Of a DNA stretch of 64,000 bases, positions 46,778 through 58,790 are shown piece after piece. Position 1 is the first letter of the stretch. The number at the start of each line of letters is the position of its first letter. Source of the DNA: Nomia melanderi (lineage: Eukaryota; Arthropoda; Insecta; Hymenoptera; Halictidae); assembly GCF_051020985.1 (NCBI RefSeq), contig NC_135000.1:7027001-7091000 (forward strand), in the 5' to 3' direction. The position numbers were made by a program, and so were the translations under genes. Under the pieces are notes generated by a model that saw only the letters and a program-made list of their open reading frames with translations, did no database searches and was not told the DNA's origin.

Positions 46778-49700
46778 CTAAAAGAATACGTAAAACGTTT
46801 AAACGTAAGCTAGAATTCCCTTCGCGTGTGGGATCTATGTTATCAATTCTGGTTGATAAATACCTGAGCCAACGTTGCGGCACGGTTGTGCTATCCGATG
46901 AACCTATAATAGACATTGTTCGATTTATTCTCCTCTCACTGCAACCGTTTGACCGGTTATTCCTTCCCTGGTCCCACTCGCGTGCACCGAGACTAGCAGC
47001 CCACAATTGCTTCAACAGGCCTTTGATAGATGATGGTCTTCGGATAGACTTGACCGGCGTAACCTTTTTACCCAGGTTTCTTTGGAAGGTATTTAAAGGA
47101 GACAATCTGTCCTGTATAGGTACAGTAGTGGCATTCCCCGGGGAACGGGAAATGTTAGACTCGGCGTTAGGCCAATTCAGACTACCAGCGGCATCCTTGG
47201 TGGTCTGGTTCGCCGGGTCGTTTTCGTCAACAGGGTTCGGTCTGTCCTCTGATCGCGTTCTTCTCTTAATACAAGGTTCCTGTAATATGCATGCCTCTTC
47301 CACTGTATTAACTACACTTTGCGATATTGCACTATGTCTTCGTTTAGTTGCGATAGCACTACCAGTTGTTTTACTTGTAGAGTTTCTAACACCTTCTTCC
47401 ACTGTGTTCCCAGTTACAGACACTTTTGTACTACGCGGTTTAAACCTCGAATTCACGTATGTTTTAGTCTCCACAGAGGTTGTCTCCACTAGAGTGTTCC
47501 GTGAGTGTGCATTTAAACTGTGCCTTCTCCTCCTTCTAGCGACTTCCGTTCTCGAGCTGGAGAACAAGGCCTGCTGCTTATGACGCGAACCGTTTAAAAT
47601 GTTACCCGTTACTTTATTTTCGTCGGTGGTTGCGCTCTCCGCCGCAACCCCGTTGCTCTTCTCCGTGGTACCACCGCTGTTAGCGGGAGAACATACGTCG
47701 TCACCCTCACCAGAAAATGCACTTTGGTGTATCACATTTGAGTCATCAGCCTGGTTGTTTTCTGTGTTCTCTTCTGCGGTAGGCGTCTGCGACTTCGAGA
47801 CGTCCTGTTGAAGCGGCGGATCGGCTGCTTCCGGTTGTTTCTCTGTTGCGTTTGTATGTTCTTCGTCTGGCTTGTCGATTTTCTCCGGAGGAGTTGGTTC
47901 TATTTCTTTATTACCTACGTTTAGATTCTTTTCTACTATTTCATGGGATATCGTTTCTGTGACTTTAACGCTTTCTTCTATGACCATGTCCTCGACACCT
48001 GTGTGCGTTGTCTCATCCAACTGATGACTCGTTTCAAGGGTCTCTTCGATCCTCTCCTCGGGCAGAACCTTTTCTGTTCTTGGTCCCTCTCTGTTTTCCT
48101 CGATTCTGTTAAAGAACTCTGGTTTCTGTACATTGATATTATGGTTTGCCATTAAAGGAGGCCTTGGTACGCTTAGAGATCCAGGATTATAAGCAGGTTT
48201 GTCCAAATTTTCGGTAGAGAGTGCAGTTGGAGGTGTGTGTACACTGTGATGAGCCATAACACATTCTTTCTGGCTCAACAACACCTTTACAAACAATGAA
48301 ATTTATTTGTTAAAGTAAGTCTAAATTTCTTCATTTTATAATTGTTCAGAGAAACTAATTAAAACACAAACCTCGCTTCGGGATGGTCCTGGGGGATCTA
48401 ACATCAATGTTACAACGCTAGTATTATCAGCACGCAATCTCCTAAGTGACCACCTTTCTAATGCTTTATCCACTAGACTTTTTGAAGGATTAATCCATAG
48501 TTGAACATTATCAGATTGCTGTAGGGAACAATAGTGAATGTATTGTAATATGTTAATGGTATACATTACATCTAATAATATTAGAAATTTGTTGAATCGT
48601 ACCCCATTACACATTTGCTGGGAAGCAATAAGATGTTTTTCATTGTGCCTATCTGCAGCCTGAACAATAGCTACTGCTGCTTGCGGTGTTAACATGTTCC
48701 ACAACCCATCTGTTCCAAATATAAGGCAACGGTGTGATTCAACGTCAATTGCAACAACTTTAACATCCGGTTCAGGCGACACAACAAATGTATCTAATTC
48801 AGAATTATAGCTCCAAAGGTCACCTATAATATACAAAACATCCAATGAGTCCAGAACCTCTACAGAACTGAGAGTTTTATCTTATCGTTACAAAAACATA
48901 CCTAAAGACCTAGCAACAGCAAGAAACGGTATTTCATCAATGTGAGTCGACCTCCGAACTGGCCCTTTGTGTCCTATACGAGGTCTGTTCCACACAACTC
49001 TTGGAACACCGGATTTGCTGACTACTTTCCCACCGGACTCTCGTATCCTCATCATCTCGGGTCCACTCTCAGGCTTGTGATCTTTGGTCAATGCCTTAGC
49101 TCGCCACTGCGGATCACCACCCACTTGATACCCCAATATTATTGCAGAATCACCGACATGGCCGATATAAATCTTTCCCTTGCGAATGAACGCTATGCTA
49201 GCGGTGGTCCCAGCCGTAGATGGTAATCCAGATGCGGTTCTTGGCCATTTGTCTGTCGCAAAAGTAGATTCCCGTGAATAAATACTCCCATCGAGGATAC
49301 TCTCCAAGAATCATCTCCACGGTGTGTCCAGTCACGCGAACGTTACATCGAGACCAGAATAACCATGTACACAACATCTTTTCTTTCAACTACTTTTTCA
49401 TCAAATTCGATCTTTCAGGTTAGTTCAGATTACATAACCTAAATTCTAACCTAATCAGGCGCAGGTGGTGGGGGAAATACGCGGGACAATGACAGAAATT
49501 CCGGAGGAAATCATCGACACGGCACATTTCTCGGCGGATAAGTCCGTAACGAGTCCGGGGCCGAGAGGAATCCCATGGTACAAGGAAAAAACTGAACAGG
49601 AAGTAGCAAGCGGGGTCCTCTTACCAAGCTCCCGCCACATCGCGTAGTGCGTGTTCACGTATCCGTCCCGGATCGCGCGTAGCACGTCCTCGTCGCGGTC

Positions 49701-49928
49701 CGACCAGAAGTTCTTTTGCTTGACGATCACGTTCATCAGATGCTCTTTCGCGAATGTGGCCGCCTCGCCGCCCCCGTGGCCGTCGAATATCCCGAAGAAC
49801 GCGTACTCCAGGTCTTTGTCATCCGTCGTAGACTGAAAGGCCACGCTGAACATGTCCTCCATGTACTTACGACCGCCCTGATTACAGTGTCCGGTCACTC
49901 TTAGGTTAACCCCAATACTCAACGGCAT
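46432..49928 (-). CDS. PPM1D: PPM1D/Wip1-type protein phosphatase 2C (6 exons)
   Basis: Exons on the minus strand are 49625-49928, 48902-49252, 48603-48823, 48372-48518, 46864-48284 and 46432-46777, totalling 2,790 nt or 929 residues. Phases match at every junction. PP2C landmarks are GGRKYMED (18-25), FGIFDGHGG (45-53, D49), GLPSTAGTTAS (110-120), HVGDS (133-137), KDHKPE, the block VVWNRPRIGHKGPVRRST with IPFLAVARSLGDLWSY, FGTDGLWNM (D257) and RADNTS (D323). The Pro/Arg block and SPEPD are characteristic of PPM1D rather than other PP2Cs. The family is Mg/Mn-dependent, acts on Ser/Thr and in vertebrates dampens DNA-damage signalling; that role here is inference. Residues from about 342 on form a ~590-residue acidic then Ser/Thr/Arg-rich tail with no visible fold, much longer than the human tail. 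Introns 2-5 are 78-87 nt. Confidence 0.88.
46864..48284 (-). CDS. PPM1D: PPM1D exon 5: long low-complexity tail
   Basis: This 1,421-nt exon encodes an acidic Glu/Thr-rich stretch followed by Ser/Arg-rich segments (for example RRRRRHS). No folded domain is evident. The acceptor is uncertain: AAAG|GTG at 48284 or CCAG|AAA 15 nt further in, both in phase. The donor CTCAG|GTATTT at 46864 is supported by phase and by the open exon 6. Confidence 0.7.
48372..48518 (-). CDS. PPM1D: PPM1D exon 4: end of catalytic domain
   Basis: The acceptor is TTCCCTACAG|CAA and the donor is AGCGAG|GTTTGT. Its 49 codons include LVDKALERW and RADNTS (D323), the last metal-binding landmark of PP2C. Confidence 0.82.
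48603..48823 (-). CDS. PPM1D: PPM1D exon 3
   Basis: The acceptor is TATATTATAG|GT and the donor is AATGGG|GTACGA. The exon encodes GDLWSY, VVSPEPD and FGTDGLWNM with the metal ligand D257. The following 84-nt intron is open in frame. Confidence 0.82.
48902..49252 (-). CDS. PPM1D: PPM1D exon 2: core of the PP2C fold
   Basis: The acceptor is TTTTGCGACAG|AC and the donor is TTAG|GTATGT. The split codons give Asp102 and Gly219. It carries GTTAS, HVGDS, DHKPE and the PPM1D-type proline/basic loop. Confidence 0.88.
49625..49928 (-). CDS. PPM1D: PPM1D exon 1
   Basis: The exon starts with ATG at 49926-49928 and ends at CTTG|GTAAGAG, leaving one base of a split codon (D102). It contains metal-binding D25 and D49-G50-H51-G52. 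Confidence 0.88.
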
Positions 49929-50340
49929 GATGGAATCACGCCGGTGACACGGGTACGCGGCAACTGAACCGAGAGTCTCTGCTTCTTAGTTTGCAACGCA
50001 ATGGCCCGACACGTACACCGGAACGGAAGCCTCGTATTTACTGGGCAAGTCCGCCGCGCTAAGCTCGAGGGACGCACACACACTTGGAACGATCATGGCC
50101 CCACACACCACAATGACGTTGGCTACGCGCAACGGAGCAGGGCAGGAGGGGACGTCCCCTCTATGATTTCACCGTCACCACGAGCCCCGGGTACCCACGT
50201 TCGAGCAGCGTTTCTCGAGAATCTTCAAACGGAAGATTTTCGAGCTAGCGGGTAAGGCCTCCTTCACACCACTGCGTTTTTCCTCGGCCCAACCTGGCCG
50301 GCCCGTTAAGGCCCCGGTCACACGGGCGTTCAGGCGACGT
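49929..50340 (-). promoter_or_regulatory. PPM1D: GC-rich upstream region of PPM1D
   Basis: GC-rich DNA lies directly upstream of the start codon and gives way to AT-rich DNA past about 50340. It probably holds the promoter and 5' UTR. No TATA box or specific factor site is convincing. Confidence 0.4.
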
Positions 50341-53300
50341 GATAGCCTAACTTGTCGACAGATTCGTATCCTTTCGGACCCAAAATTTTCATACGATCAC
50401 AAAATGCTATTCATTTATTTTATCTTATTTATTTATTTACTTTTTTTTATCTTTTTTCTTTCTTTTTTTACTTTTTACAGAGGCTGCAGTCGTGACAGGA
50501 TTGTATTTCATTTTTAGATAGACACGTTTACAAGTGAGCCGAGCAGACCGGAGTTTTATGCCTTTATTCAGTGTTTCTATTTCGGACAAAATGGCGTGCG
50601 TTTAACGAACGTCAACGAGGATTTCGATTAAGTACGAGTGAGAAATGTTGTTCGTCGAGGAAAGGTACTTTTTCATTTAATACGGGATCGCGGGTTGCAG
50701 TGGATTTGAATTTTTCTAGAACTCGAACGAGAATTTTCACGTTTATGCGGGAATATTATTTGTTTGTGTTTGAATAAATTTCGTTGCTCGTATAAATCGC
50801 CCGCCGTACTAATTACGAACGAGGCTCCGTCGCGAACGACTTTGAAAGTGTTTTGGAGTTTCTTTTCTCGACGAGTTAGGTTTCGGGAGCATTTCGCTAC
50901 CGAGGAAAGGGGAATTGAGGGAAAATTCAATTTTTCTGCCGGGGCCGAGAATCGGCGCGCCATTGCAATTATCGGACAACTTCAAATTATATATACATAC
51001 ATATATATTATATTATAAAATGGCGGCTTCTTTAATAGCGCATTAAATTTGAAATGAATCTAATAATTCATTCGAATTTTTTAGATCACTGTCGCTTCGA
51101 TTCTTTTATTCTGGGATAGGTTTTATTATACAACATAGTTATTATAATAATGATTTATTGAAATTCTTTCAAATCACTTTTCATACAGAAGTATAATGAC
51201 TTTCATTAAAATTCTTACTGTTACTTTTCAATATTAAGATACTCAATATTATAACAATATTTGTAAACAGAAAGTGGAATGTACTTAAGGTCGAACTTAA
51301 CGTGGGAAAATGTCACCGTTAGAGGGACTATTTACATTGGCTTCCAGACTATAAGCTAATAAAGTAATAAACGGTCCAACCAAGACAATCGGATAGCAGA
51401 GGTGCTTAATAATTTTTTAAATCGTTTTTACAACCTCCGTGCACCGGTTAAGTCTTGGTTCATAATAGCCGGGTTCGTAGAGGCCAATGGAAGACTTGTT
51501 CGGACATGCCGATGATTCATCGGATCAGACGTCTCAGTCAGCAGTGGGACATCGATGGACGAGCACGTGTGGTTGTAAGATTTTATTGTTTGCCCAAGTA
51601 GATCACGGATGTTTACGCAAATTCGTATTTCCATCGAGCAGCTTATACATGGCACCAGTCTGAAATCGTGTTTTCCATTTTCGTGCATTCGTCAGTCATC
51701 GAGAACCATAGTCCACCCCGTTATTTATATTACAACAATCATTGTGATATATTCCTTTAATTTCAAAGACAAAAAACAAACTCGCAAATACTTTAAACAC
51801 AGTTCATCGCGAAACGGTAACAATATTCCACGGTGAAAAAGAATTCTAAAAGTCATCGTGTACAAGAAACAAGATTGTTCCAAACTCGTGAAAATCTTAT
51901 TTCTAAAACCTCAACAATATTCCTAAAAATCAATAATACTCCAGTTAAATTTCCAACATTCGTTTAACAATTGGTGTCATATTTTCCTACATTCAGAACA
52001 TTTGAACCACCCACGGGAGAACCCCATAGATTACCAAAGTGGCTTAGTAACATTGTGAACATCTCGTGATAAAACATTCGACAACCTCAACGACAGACAT
52101 CCTGCGTACACTGAAAAATTCCAAATCCCATCGAAACACCTCGAAACCAGTGTGGACGCTGCGACTCACTGAACCGTCGCCGAAGCTCCAGTGTGAAGGG
52201 AGCTTAAACGCGCTTTTCCGTACCCTTTTTCTGATCCAGGAACGCCTCTGGTGGCACTACCACATCCGAACGCGTCCCTTGGAATCAAACAGTGTTCCCT
52301 CAGAGGATCATATTAATACCTGAAAAATCCCAGTAACCTGTCGCACGCGTTTCGAATAAATTCCCGCGCGAAGGTATCCCCCACGCGCGTGGGAGTATCA
52401 GTAACCAAGCGTTATCTGCTCGATAAGCAGCGAGAACGTTGCTCGTAAGTATTCCCAGCGGCAGCCTATTTTCGTTATTCCCGTTCCAATAACGAGCCAC
52501 GGATATATACGTCCCGTCGACGATCAGTGATTTCGATGATGATTTGTCGTTAGGATCTCCTGTACGGAAAGCTGCACGGAATTTCCAAAAACTCGCCGTA
52601 AACAGCACGGTAACATTACCTGGGTATATCACGCTCACCGATTCGCACGACCACACGCGTGCACCGTATCGCGTTGGCCCCTCCCCCTCCGCCCCTCGCG
52701 GCGCCGAAGCACCGTCCCCCACCACCGTGGAAACTTTTACCCAGTCCCCTGGCCCCCCGCTGCCACGCCGCTGACAACAGGCAGCCTATCAATGTGGCTG
52801 CTATTCATACCGCGCATCTCGGCTCACGCAGCCGCGCTGTTGCCACGTCCCCGCCGCTCGGTAGGTACTTTCTTGTCCAGCTCTCGGTTCGATCTCACCT
52901 TTGCGAAATTCTCGGGTGCCTTCTTTTCCTACATTCGATTCTACCCTCAATTCATTCGAAGATAATATGGGATTTGTATGAAATAGCTTGGGAATAATTG
53001 ATTAAATTTAACTTTCGTTTTGGAACTGCAGCAATTTGATTAACATTTACTAAGTATTTTCTTTAACTCTTCCTTTATTACAATATACAATCCTTAAACT
53101 TATCAGTGCTCCCAGTTTATAAGAAAGATACATTTTAACCCTTTGCGGACGAAGATTCGAAATAGACAAAATCAATCACTTGAACAAAAAATAGGAAACT
53201 ACGTACCGAACTCTTGACGTTTCAGTAACCGAATCATTCGTTTGCTATTCGGTGCTCCAAATATGAAAATTCGTCCGCAAAGGGTTAAAATAAAAATTCT

Positions 53301-54730
53301 CTGGACCCCCACTAATTTATCTACGAGCCGCCACTGTGCTATTCCTGTTTCTTTCGTTCGCCAACAGTGGCGTAGAAATTTCAGCGTGACTCGCGCGGGA
53401 GTGTAGGCAGCAGTCGAACGAGGCATAAAGCAAACAGTCTGTTTTGTTGGCCGCAGTTATCTCTCCGAGAGCAAAACACGGGGCACGTGTTTGAACTTGT
53501 TCGCCGGACGATCCGACAACGCCGCCGCTCGTTCAAAATAGCACTCCCAGCTGGCGGCTTTCGCTTATCGCCCGATAGGTTCCCGGCTCGAACGGGATCG
53601 CTCGATCACGCCGAGAATTCGATCCGATCGGCATGCTTCTCCGAATGAGAGATTCGATCGAGGAAATCGCGGGTTTTTCGTCGGCCGAGACACGGTACCG
53701 TTCGACACGGTCGATATTACGTGTCGCACCGGTTGCATCATCGGCATGAAAAGATGGCCGTTCCGTTCCGCGGACGCGCGTTACGCGACACTGCGCGAGT
53801 CAGCCCTTGAACTATTTTCTGCCCGACGCTGTCGTCCGCGTTGGCGGTAAGAACAATTATGCAAAAGATTCTAGCGGGTTTTCTTCGACCTGCTTTCGCG
53901 ATCGGACACCCGTTATATAAAGAGAATAAAGGTTCGGACGGGAATCGAAAATTCGGATGGATTCCCGACGGCGGAACGACGGCTCGCCTGCCATCTACCG
54001 TTCGGTTAACGGAGTTCAGCCTCGAGGTCGACGATTGAAATAAGTCTGGGAGTAATTAGATTTTTTTGTGAATTTTGAATTTGATTGGGTCGTTTGGGAT
54101 TGATAGGAGAATCGAGGTAATGGTAATTGTTAATTTATTGTTTTTATTTTTAATTTATTGGGTTTTATCCTTTTGGAGTGTATTTAGTTATAAATGTAAA
54201 TACGTAATGAATTTATTTTGTTGTAGGAATTAGTGGGGCGAGGATGAAAATTGGGATTGAGCATGGACCGTGTCACTGAGTAGATGACATAGGAATTTCG
54301 ACCGCAGGATTCCCGTGAGTCAGGCACAGTCAGACGTCACGCTTCTCTGAAGCAAGTCTGAGCAGGTTCAGTCGTGTCCGTGCCCGCTTGGTTTTTGACC
54401 GGTCGGTGTTACCAAGTGGCCCCTTGCAGGCTGCAATCCGGATGGTTTATTTGCAAATTCGTATTGTACTGTCTATGTACATATGGGTATCAGGGGGATT
54501 GTTTCTAAACACAATTGATTTCATGCTTGATTCTTTGAGAATTTAAATTAACATTAACTTTAAATTGTGGTAATTTGTTAACCAGGGATTATTATTAATG
54601 AATTATTATTTTTATAAAGTATATGTATACGGTATGTAAATAATATATGGATGGTTTGCATAGATACGCAAGGGTGGAAAGAAGAGGAATTTGTAATGGG
54701 AAATTAGAAGAAATTAATGAAGAGGGAATT
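50340..54730. other. gene-free stretch
   Basis: Contents are a T-rich run (50405-50480), GC-rich blocks at about 52320-52870 and 53440-54040, one TTAA element (53135) and a compact GC-rich hairpin-prone block at 54270-54450. No splice-supported exon is seen. Confidence 0.45.
53135..53288. mobile_element. TTAA-bounded MITE, CGGACGAA group, internally deleted
   Basis: The left end is TTAACCCTTTGCGGACGAA and the right end ATTCGTCCGCAAAGGGTTAA, but it is only 154 bp versus about 210 for the other copies. Confidence 0.9.
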
Positions 54731-56050
54731 TAATATTCGATGACGCCATCTGTGGTACGATGTACAAGTTGCAAAGATAAACAATAGAATTATGTAAGAC
54801 AATAGATGTTGCATGGAATGCTTACGGTATTTTTTATTGTTCTGAATTACTGTAGTATTGTGTATTAAACTGTAAACTGTTTTGGTGAACTACTTTAGAA
54901 TAAATAGATAGTTAATGTTATGCATATGAAGAATTAAATTATAAAAAATATGAATCGCGTATTATTGTATTGAAAAATTGTGTTATATTTCTTAATCGCT
55001 TCAAAAGTAAATGTAAACGAATTTTATATTAATTTAATGTACATATATATTTGAATAAACAGAATAGAAATTAGAAAACATTAGCTAAATTGTTTTTCCT
55101 GCCCCTTTATATAAATATTATCCATGGTATTTACTATAAAAACAACATAATAATCCTTCGTTCATACAATTTTCAATAAAATTAGTTTTCACACAAGAAT
55201 ATTACTTTCTACTTTAGATACAATTAAAAACCCGTAAGTACATAAGTAAGAATCATTAACCAAAGTCATTTCATTCTAAACTGTTGACCTGAGTAGATCA
55301 AATTCTTGATAACGCTCTCAATTTCATTTATTGAGTCAATTCCTTGCCGATCTTCTCAAATAAATATTGATCTCTACTCTTTTATGTCCTAATTGTTGCT
55401 GCAACGCATTAATATGAACAATAAATTGTTTATTATCCACTTTAAATTTTGTATTCCTCTCCATTTTTAATTTCAAAATTATTGTTTTCTTTTGTCAAAT
55501 ATAAACTACATTCTATATATATATACAAACTACACCGACATAAAAAATAAATAACAATAACACAATTAAATACTATGTTCAACGGATTTAAAAGTGAAAT
55601 CGTGCACGCGTAATGCTGGTTACAAGTGGTAAGGGGCATCACGCAAACGTGAAAGCGGCCGTTAGAGCGAAGGTGATTTCTAGAGGACAACGTCGAGCAT
55701 TTTCCCTATACCAGCAACCAGTAAAACAAGGCCAGAGAGACTGTGCGACAAGGGGAGAGACAGGATCCCCATTGCCACCAACTTCCAGGAAGCATTTCAT
55801 CAGTCCCTGGTACCTACGCGTGAAACATAATCATCTAAGAGGTATCGGAGAAGGATGTACCTATGAGTACCTTGAAGCGCGAAAGAAACAGTAAATTTGA
55901 TGGCGCCATCTATGACAGTATGTTCCAAACTGCTAGCCAATTGGTAAGTAACTATCTGAACGCTAGATGTCGCCACAACATCACATATCTCTGTCCTTCT
56001 CATATATATAACTCAAGAATCTATCTATCCTTGTCTTCCTTAACCTAGGA
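54730..56050. other. AT-rich flank with diverged single copies of the satellite module
   Basis: GACGCCATCTGTGG (about 54743), GGCGCCATCTATGACAG (about 55901) and TAGATGTCGCCAC (about 55964) are recognisable relatives of the 142-bp module. No gene is evident; the frame at 55613-55894 (+) has no domain. Confidence 0.5.
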
Positions 56051-56990
56051 TTTCTAGCGCTATCTATGTGGAGAACGACCAAACTTTTGGCCAAATAATA
56101 CAAGTTCGTATCCACTAGATGGCACTATCAACATAACTATTCTTATCCTTCTCACTCCAATCAGTCTGTCCTTGTCTTTTATTACGTTAGAATGGTTGGT
56201 GCCATCTATTGTGAGAATACTGAAACTTCTAGCCAAATAGTACAAGATCGTATCCGCTAGATGGCACCACCAAGGTAACTAATCTTATCCTACTCACTCC
56301 AATCAGTCCGTCCTTGTCTTTTGTTACGTTGGAATGGGTGGTGCCATCTATTGGGAGAATACTGAAACTTCTAGCCAAATAGTACAAGATCGTATCCGCT
56401 AGATGGCACCACCAAGGTAACTAATCTTATCCTTCTCACTCCAATCAGTCCGTCCTTGTCTTTTGTTACGTTGGAATGGGTGGTGCCATCTATTGGGAGA
56501 ATACTGAAACTTCTAGCCAAATAGTACAAAGTCGTATCCGCTAGATGGCACCACCAAGGTAACTAATCTTATCCTTCTCACTCCAATCAGTCCGTCCTTG
56601 TCTTTTGTTACGTTGGAATGGGTGGTGCCATCTATTGGGAGAATACTGAAACTTCTAGCTAAATAGTACAAAGTCGTATCCGCTAGATGGCACCACCAAG
56701 GTAACTTTTCTTATCCTTCTCACTCCAATCAGTCTGTCCTTGTCTTTTGTTACGTTGGAATGGGTGGTGCCTTCTATTGTGAGAATACTGAAACTTCTAG
56801 CCAAATAGTACAAGGTCGTAGCCGCTAGATGGCACCACCAAGGTAACTATTCTTATCCTTCTCACTCCAATCAGTCTGTCCTTGTCTTTTGTTACGTTGG
56901 AATGGGTGGTGCCATCTATTGTGAGAAGGCTGAAACTTCTAGCCAAATAGTGTCAGCTAGTCTCCGTTAGATGGCATTACTAAATCTATT
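56050..56990. repeat. 142-bp satellite with paired CTCF-like motifs, about 6-7 units
   Basis: GCACCACCAAGGTAACT recurs every 142 bp (ending at 56280, 56422, 56564, 56706 and 56848). Each unit contains GGTGGTGCCATCTATTG and, about 65 bp on, CCGCTAGATGGCACCACC, which are inverted copies of one core. The central units are nearly identical; the outer units diverge. Confidence 0.93.
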
Positions 56991-57359
56991 ATTCCTATCC
57001 TTCTCATTTCAATATGTTTTTCCTTGTCTACCTTTAACTAGTATTGGTCGTGACACCTGTTGAGATAGGTCTCAGACTTCTAGCCAAATAGTTTCGGGTT
57101 GCTTCCGATAGGTGCCGCTAGCAAATCTTGCATGTGGTGTGTTTTTTTATTCAATATGTTATTTATTTATAATGTTCATTAAATTGTGACGTTGGAATGT
57201 TTTATTGACTAACTTCTACGATGGCTTGTTACTAATTAAATATTTACAAAAAGAATATCATGAATATTAACAAAGGAGTTTAAAATGTACAGATAAACGT
57301 TTTTTAATAACAAATAGGAATTCACTTTACGTACAAGTCAAAACTGACATTACAGATGC

Positions 57360-58560
57360 ATTACCACGAGAGACCCCCGCGAGAGACCTCCACGCGAACC
57401 CACCGAGAGACTCCCACGAGAGAGCCTCACGAGAGACTCTCACGCGAGACCGCCACGAGAGACCCCCTTAATCATGTGAGGAACCCCTCGACCCCCGCGA
57501 AGACCCAATAGATTTCTTTCGGGGGTCTCTCGTGGGGGTCTCTCGTGGGGGTCTCTCGTAGGGGTCTCTCGTGGGGGTCTCTCGTGGGGATCTCTCGTAG
57601 TGGTCTCTCGGGGGGTTCGAGGGGTTCCTCACATGATTAAGGGGGTCTCTCGTGGCGGTCTCTCGGGGGGTTCGACGGGTTCCTTACATGACTAAGGGGG
57701 TCTCTCGTGGGGGTTTCTCACATGATTGAGGGGGTCTCTCCTATGGGTTTCTCACACGATTGAGGGGGTCTCTCGTGGGGGTCTCTAGGGGGGTTCGAGG
57801 GGTTCCTTACATGATTAAGGGGGTCTCTCATGGGGGTTTCTCACATGATTGAGGGGGTCTCTCCTATGGGTTTCTTATGGGGGTTCGAGGGGTTCCTCAC
57901 ATAATTGAGGGGGTCTCTCCTATGGGTTTCTTATGGGGGTTCGAGGGGTTTCTCACATAATTGAGAGGGTCTCTCCTATGGGTTTCTTATGGGGGTTCGA
58001 GGGGTTTCTCACATGGTTAAGGGGTCTCTCGTGGGGGTCTCTCGTAGGGGTTTCTCGTAGGGGTTTCTCACACGATTGAGGGGTTCTTTCCTATGGGTTT
58101 CTTATGGGGGTTCGGGGGGTTTCTCACATAATTGAGGGTGTCCCCCTATGGGTTTCTTATGGGGGTTTGTGGAGTTTCTCACACGATTGAGGGGGTCTCT
58201 CCTATGGGTTTCTTATGGGGGTTCGAGAGGTTTCTCACAAGATTAAGGAGGTATCTCGTGGGGGTCTTTCGTGGGGGTTTCTCACACGATTGAGGGGGTC
58301 TCTCCTATGGGTTTCTTAAGGGGGTTCGAAGGATTTCTCACACCGATCCCAGAGTCCAATCCTGGTGTTTTAAGGGGTTTCTCACAACGATTCGTGGGAG
58401 ACTCGCAGGGACCTCTCGGATAGGTTTAAGGGATTTCTCACACCGATTCACGAGATCTTTCGCGACGTTGTCAGGGGCTTCTCACACCGATTCCGGAGGT
58501 CTCTTCCGGGTGTTGCAAAGGTTTCTTGACGGAGTTCTTTTGTGAAGATTGAATTTTTGA
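57360..58560. repeat. G-rich minisatellite (GGGGGTCTCTCGTG) with an inverted left end
   Basis: From about 57510 to 58500 the + strand repeats GGGGGTCTCTCGTG, TCCTATGGGTTTCTTATGGG and GGGGTTCGAGGGGTTTCTCA, forming a longer ~55-60-bp composite unit. From 57361 to about 57480 the same units lie in the opposite orientation (GAGAGACCCCC), so the array is inverted at its left edge. Confidence 0.92.
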
Positions 58561-58599
58561 GTTTTTTTTAGTTTGAGCTCGAGGTTTTAGAGCTTTTGA

Positions 58600-58790
58600 G
58601 CCATTATTGGGAGTAAGTATACTATTTGGCTAATGGCTTGAACGTTTTATTGTAGATGGCGTTGACAAGTGACGAGGAAAACTGTACAGCAGACCATTTC
58701 AGCGCCATCTAACCGTGGTTTGGCTAAACTATTTCTCCAGTAGCTTGAGGGTTTTATCATAGATGGCGCTGATTGCGCGGGTATTCCAGG
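58600..58790. repeat. diverged inverted copies of the 142-bp module
   Basis: ACTATTTGGCTAATGGCTTG followed by GTAGATGGCGTTG, then AGCGCCATCTAACC and CATAGATGGCGCTG, match the satellite module on the opposite strand. Confidence 0.7.

Noticed and set aside
46828..47583. 251-codon open frame antisense to PPM1D exon 5
   Set aside because: It is a shadow of a long coding exon with biased codons; the PPM1D frame has phase-consistent splicing and homology.
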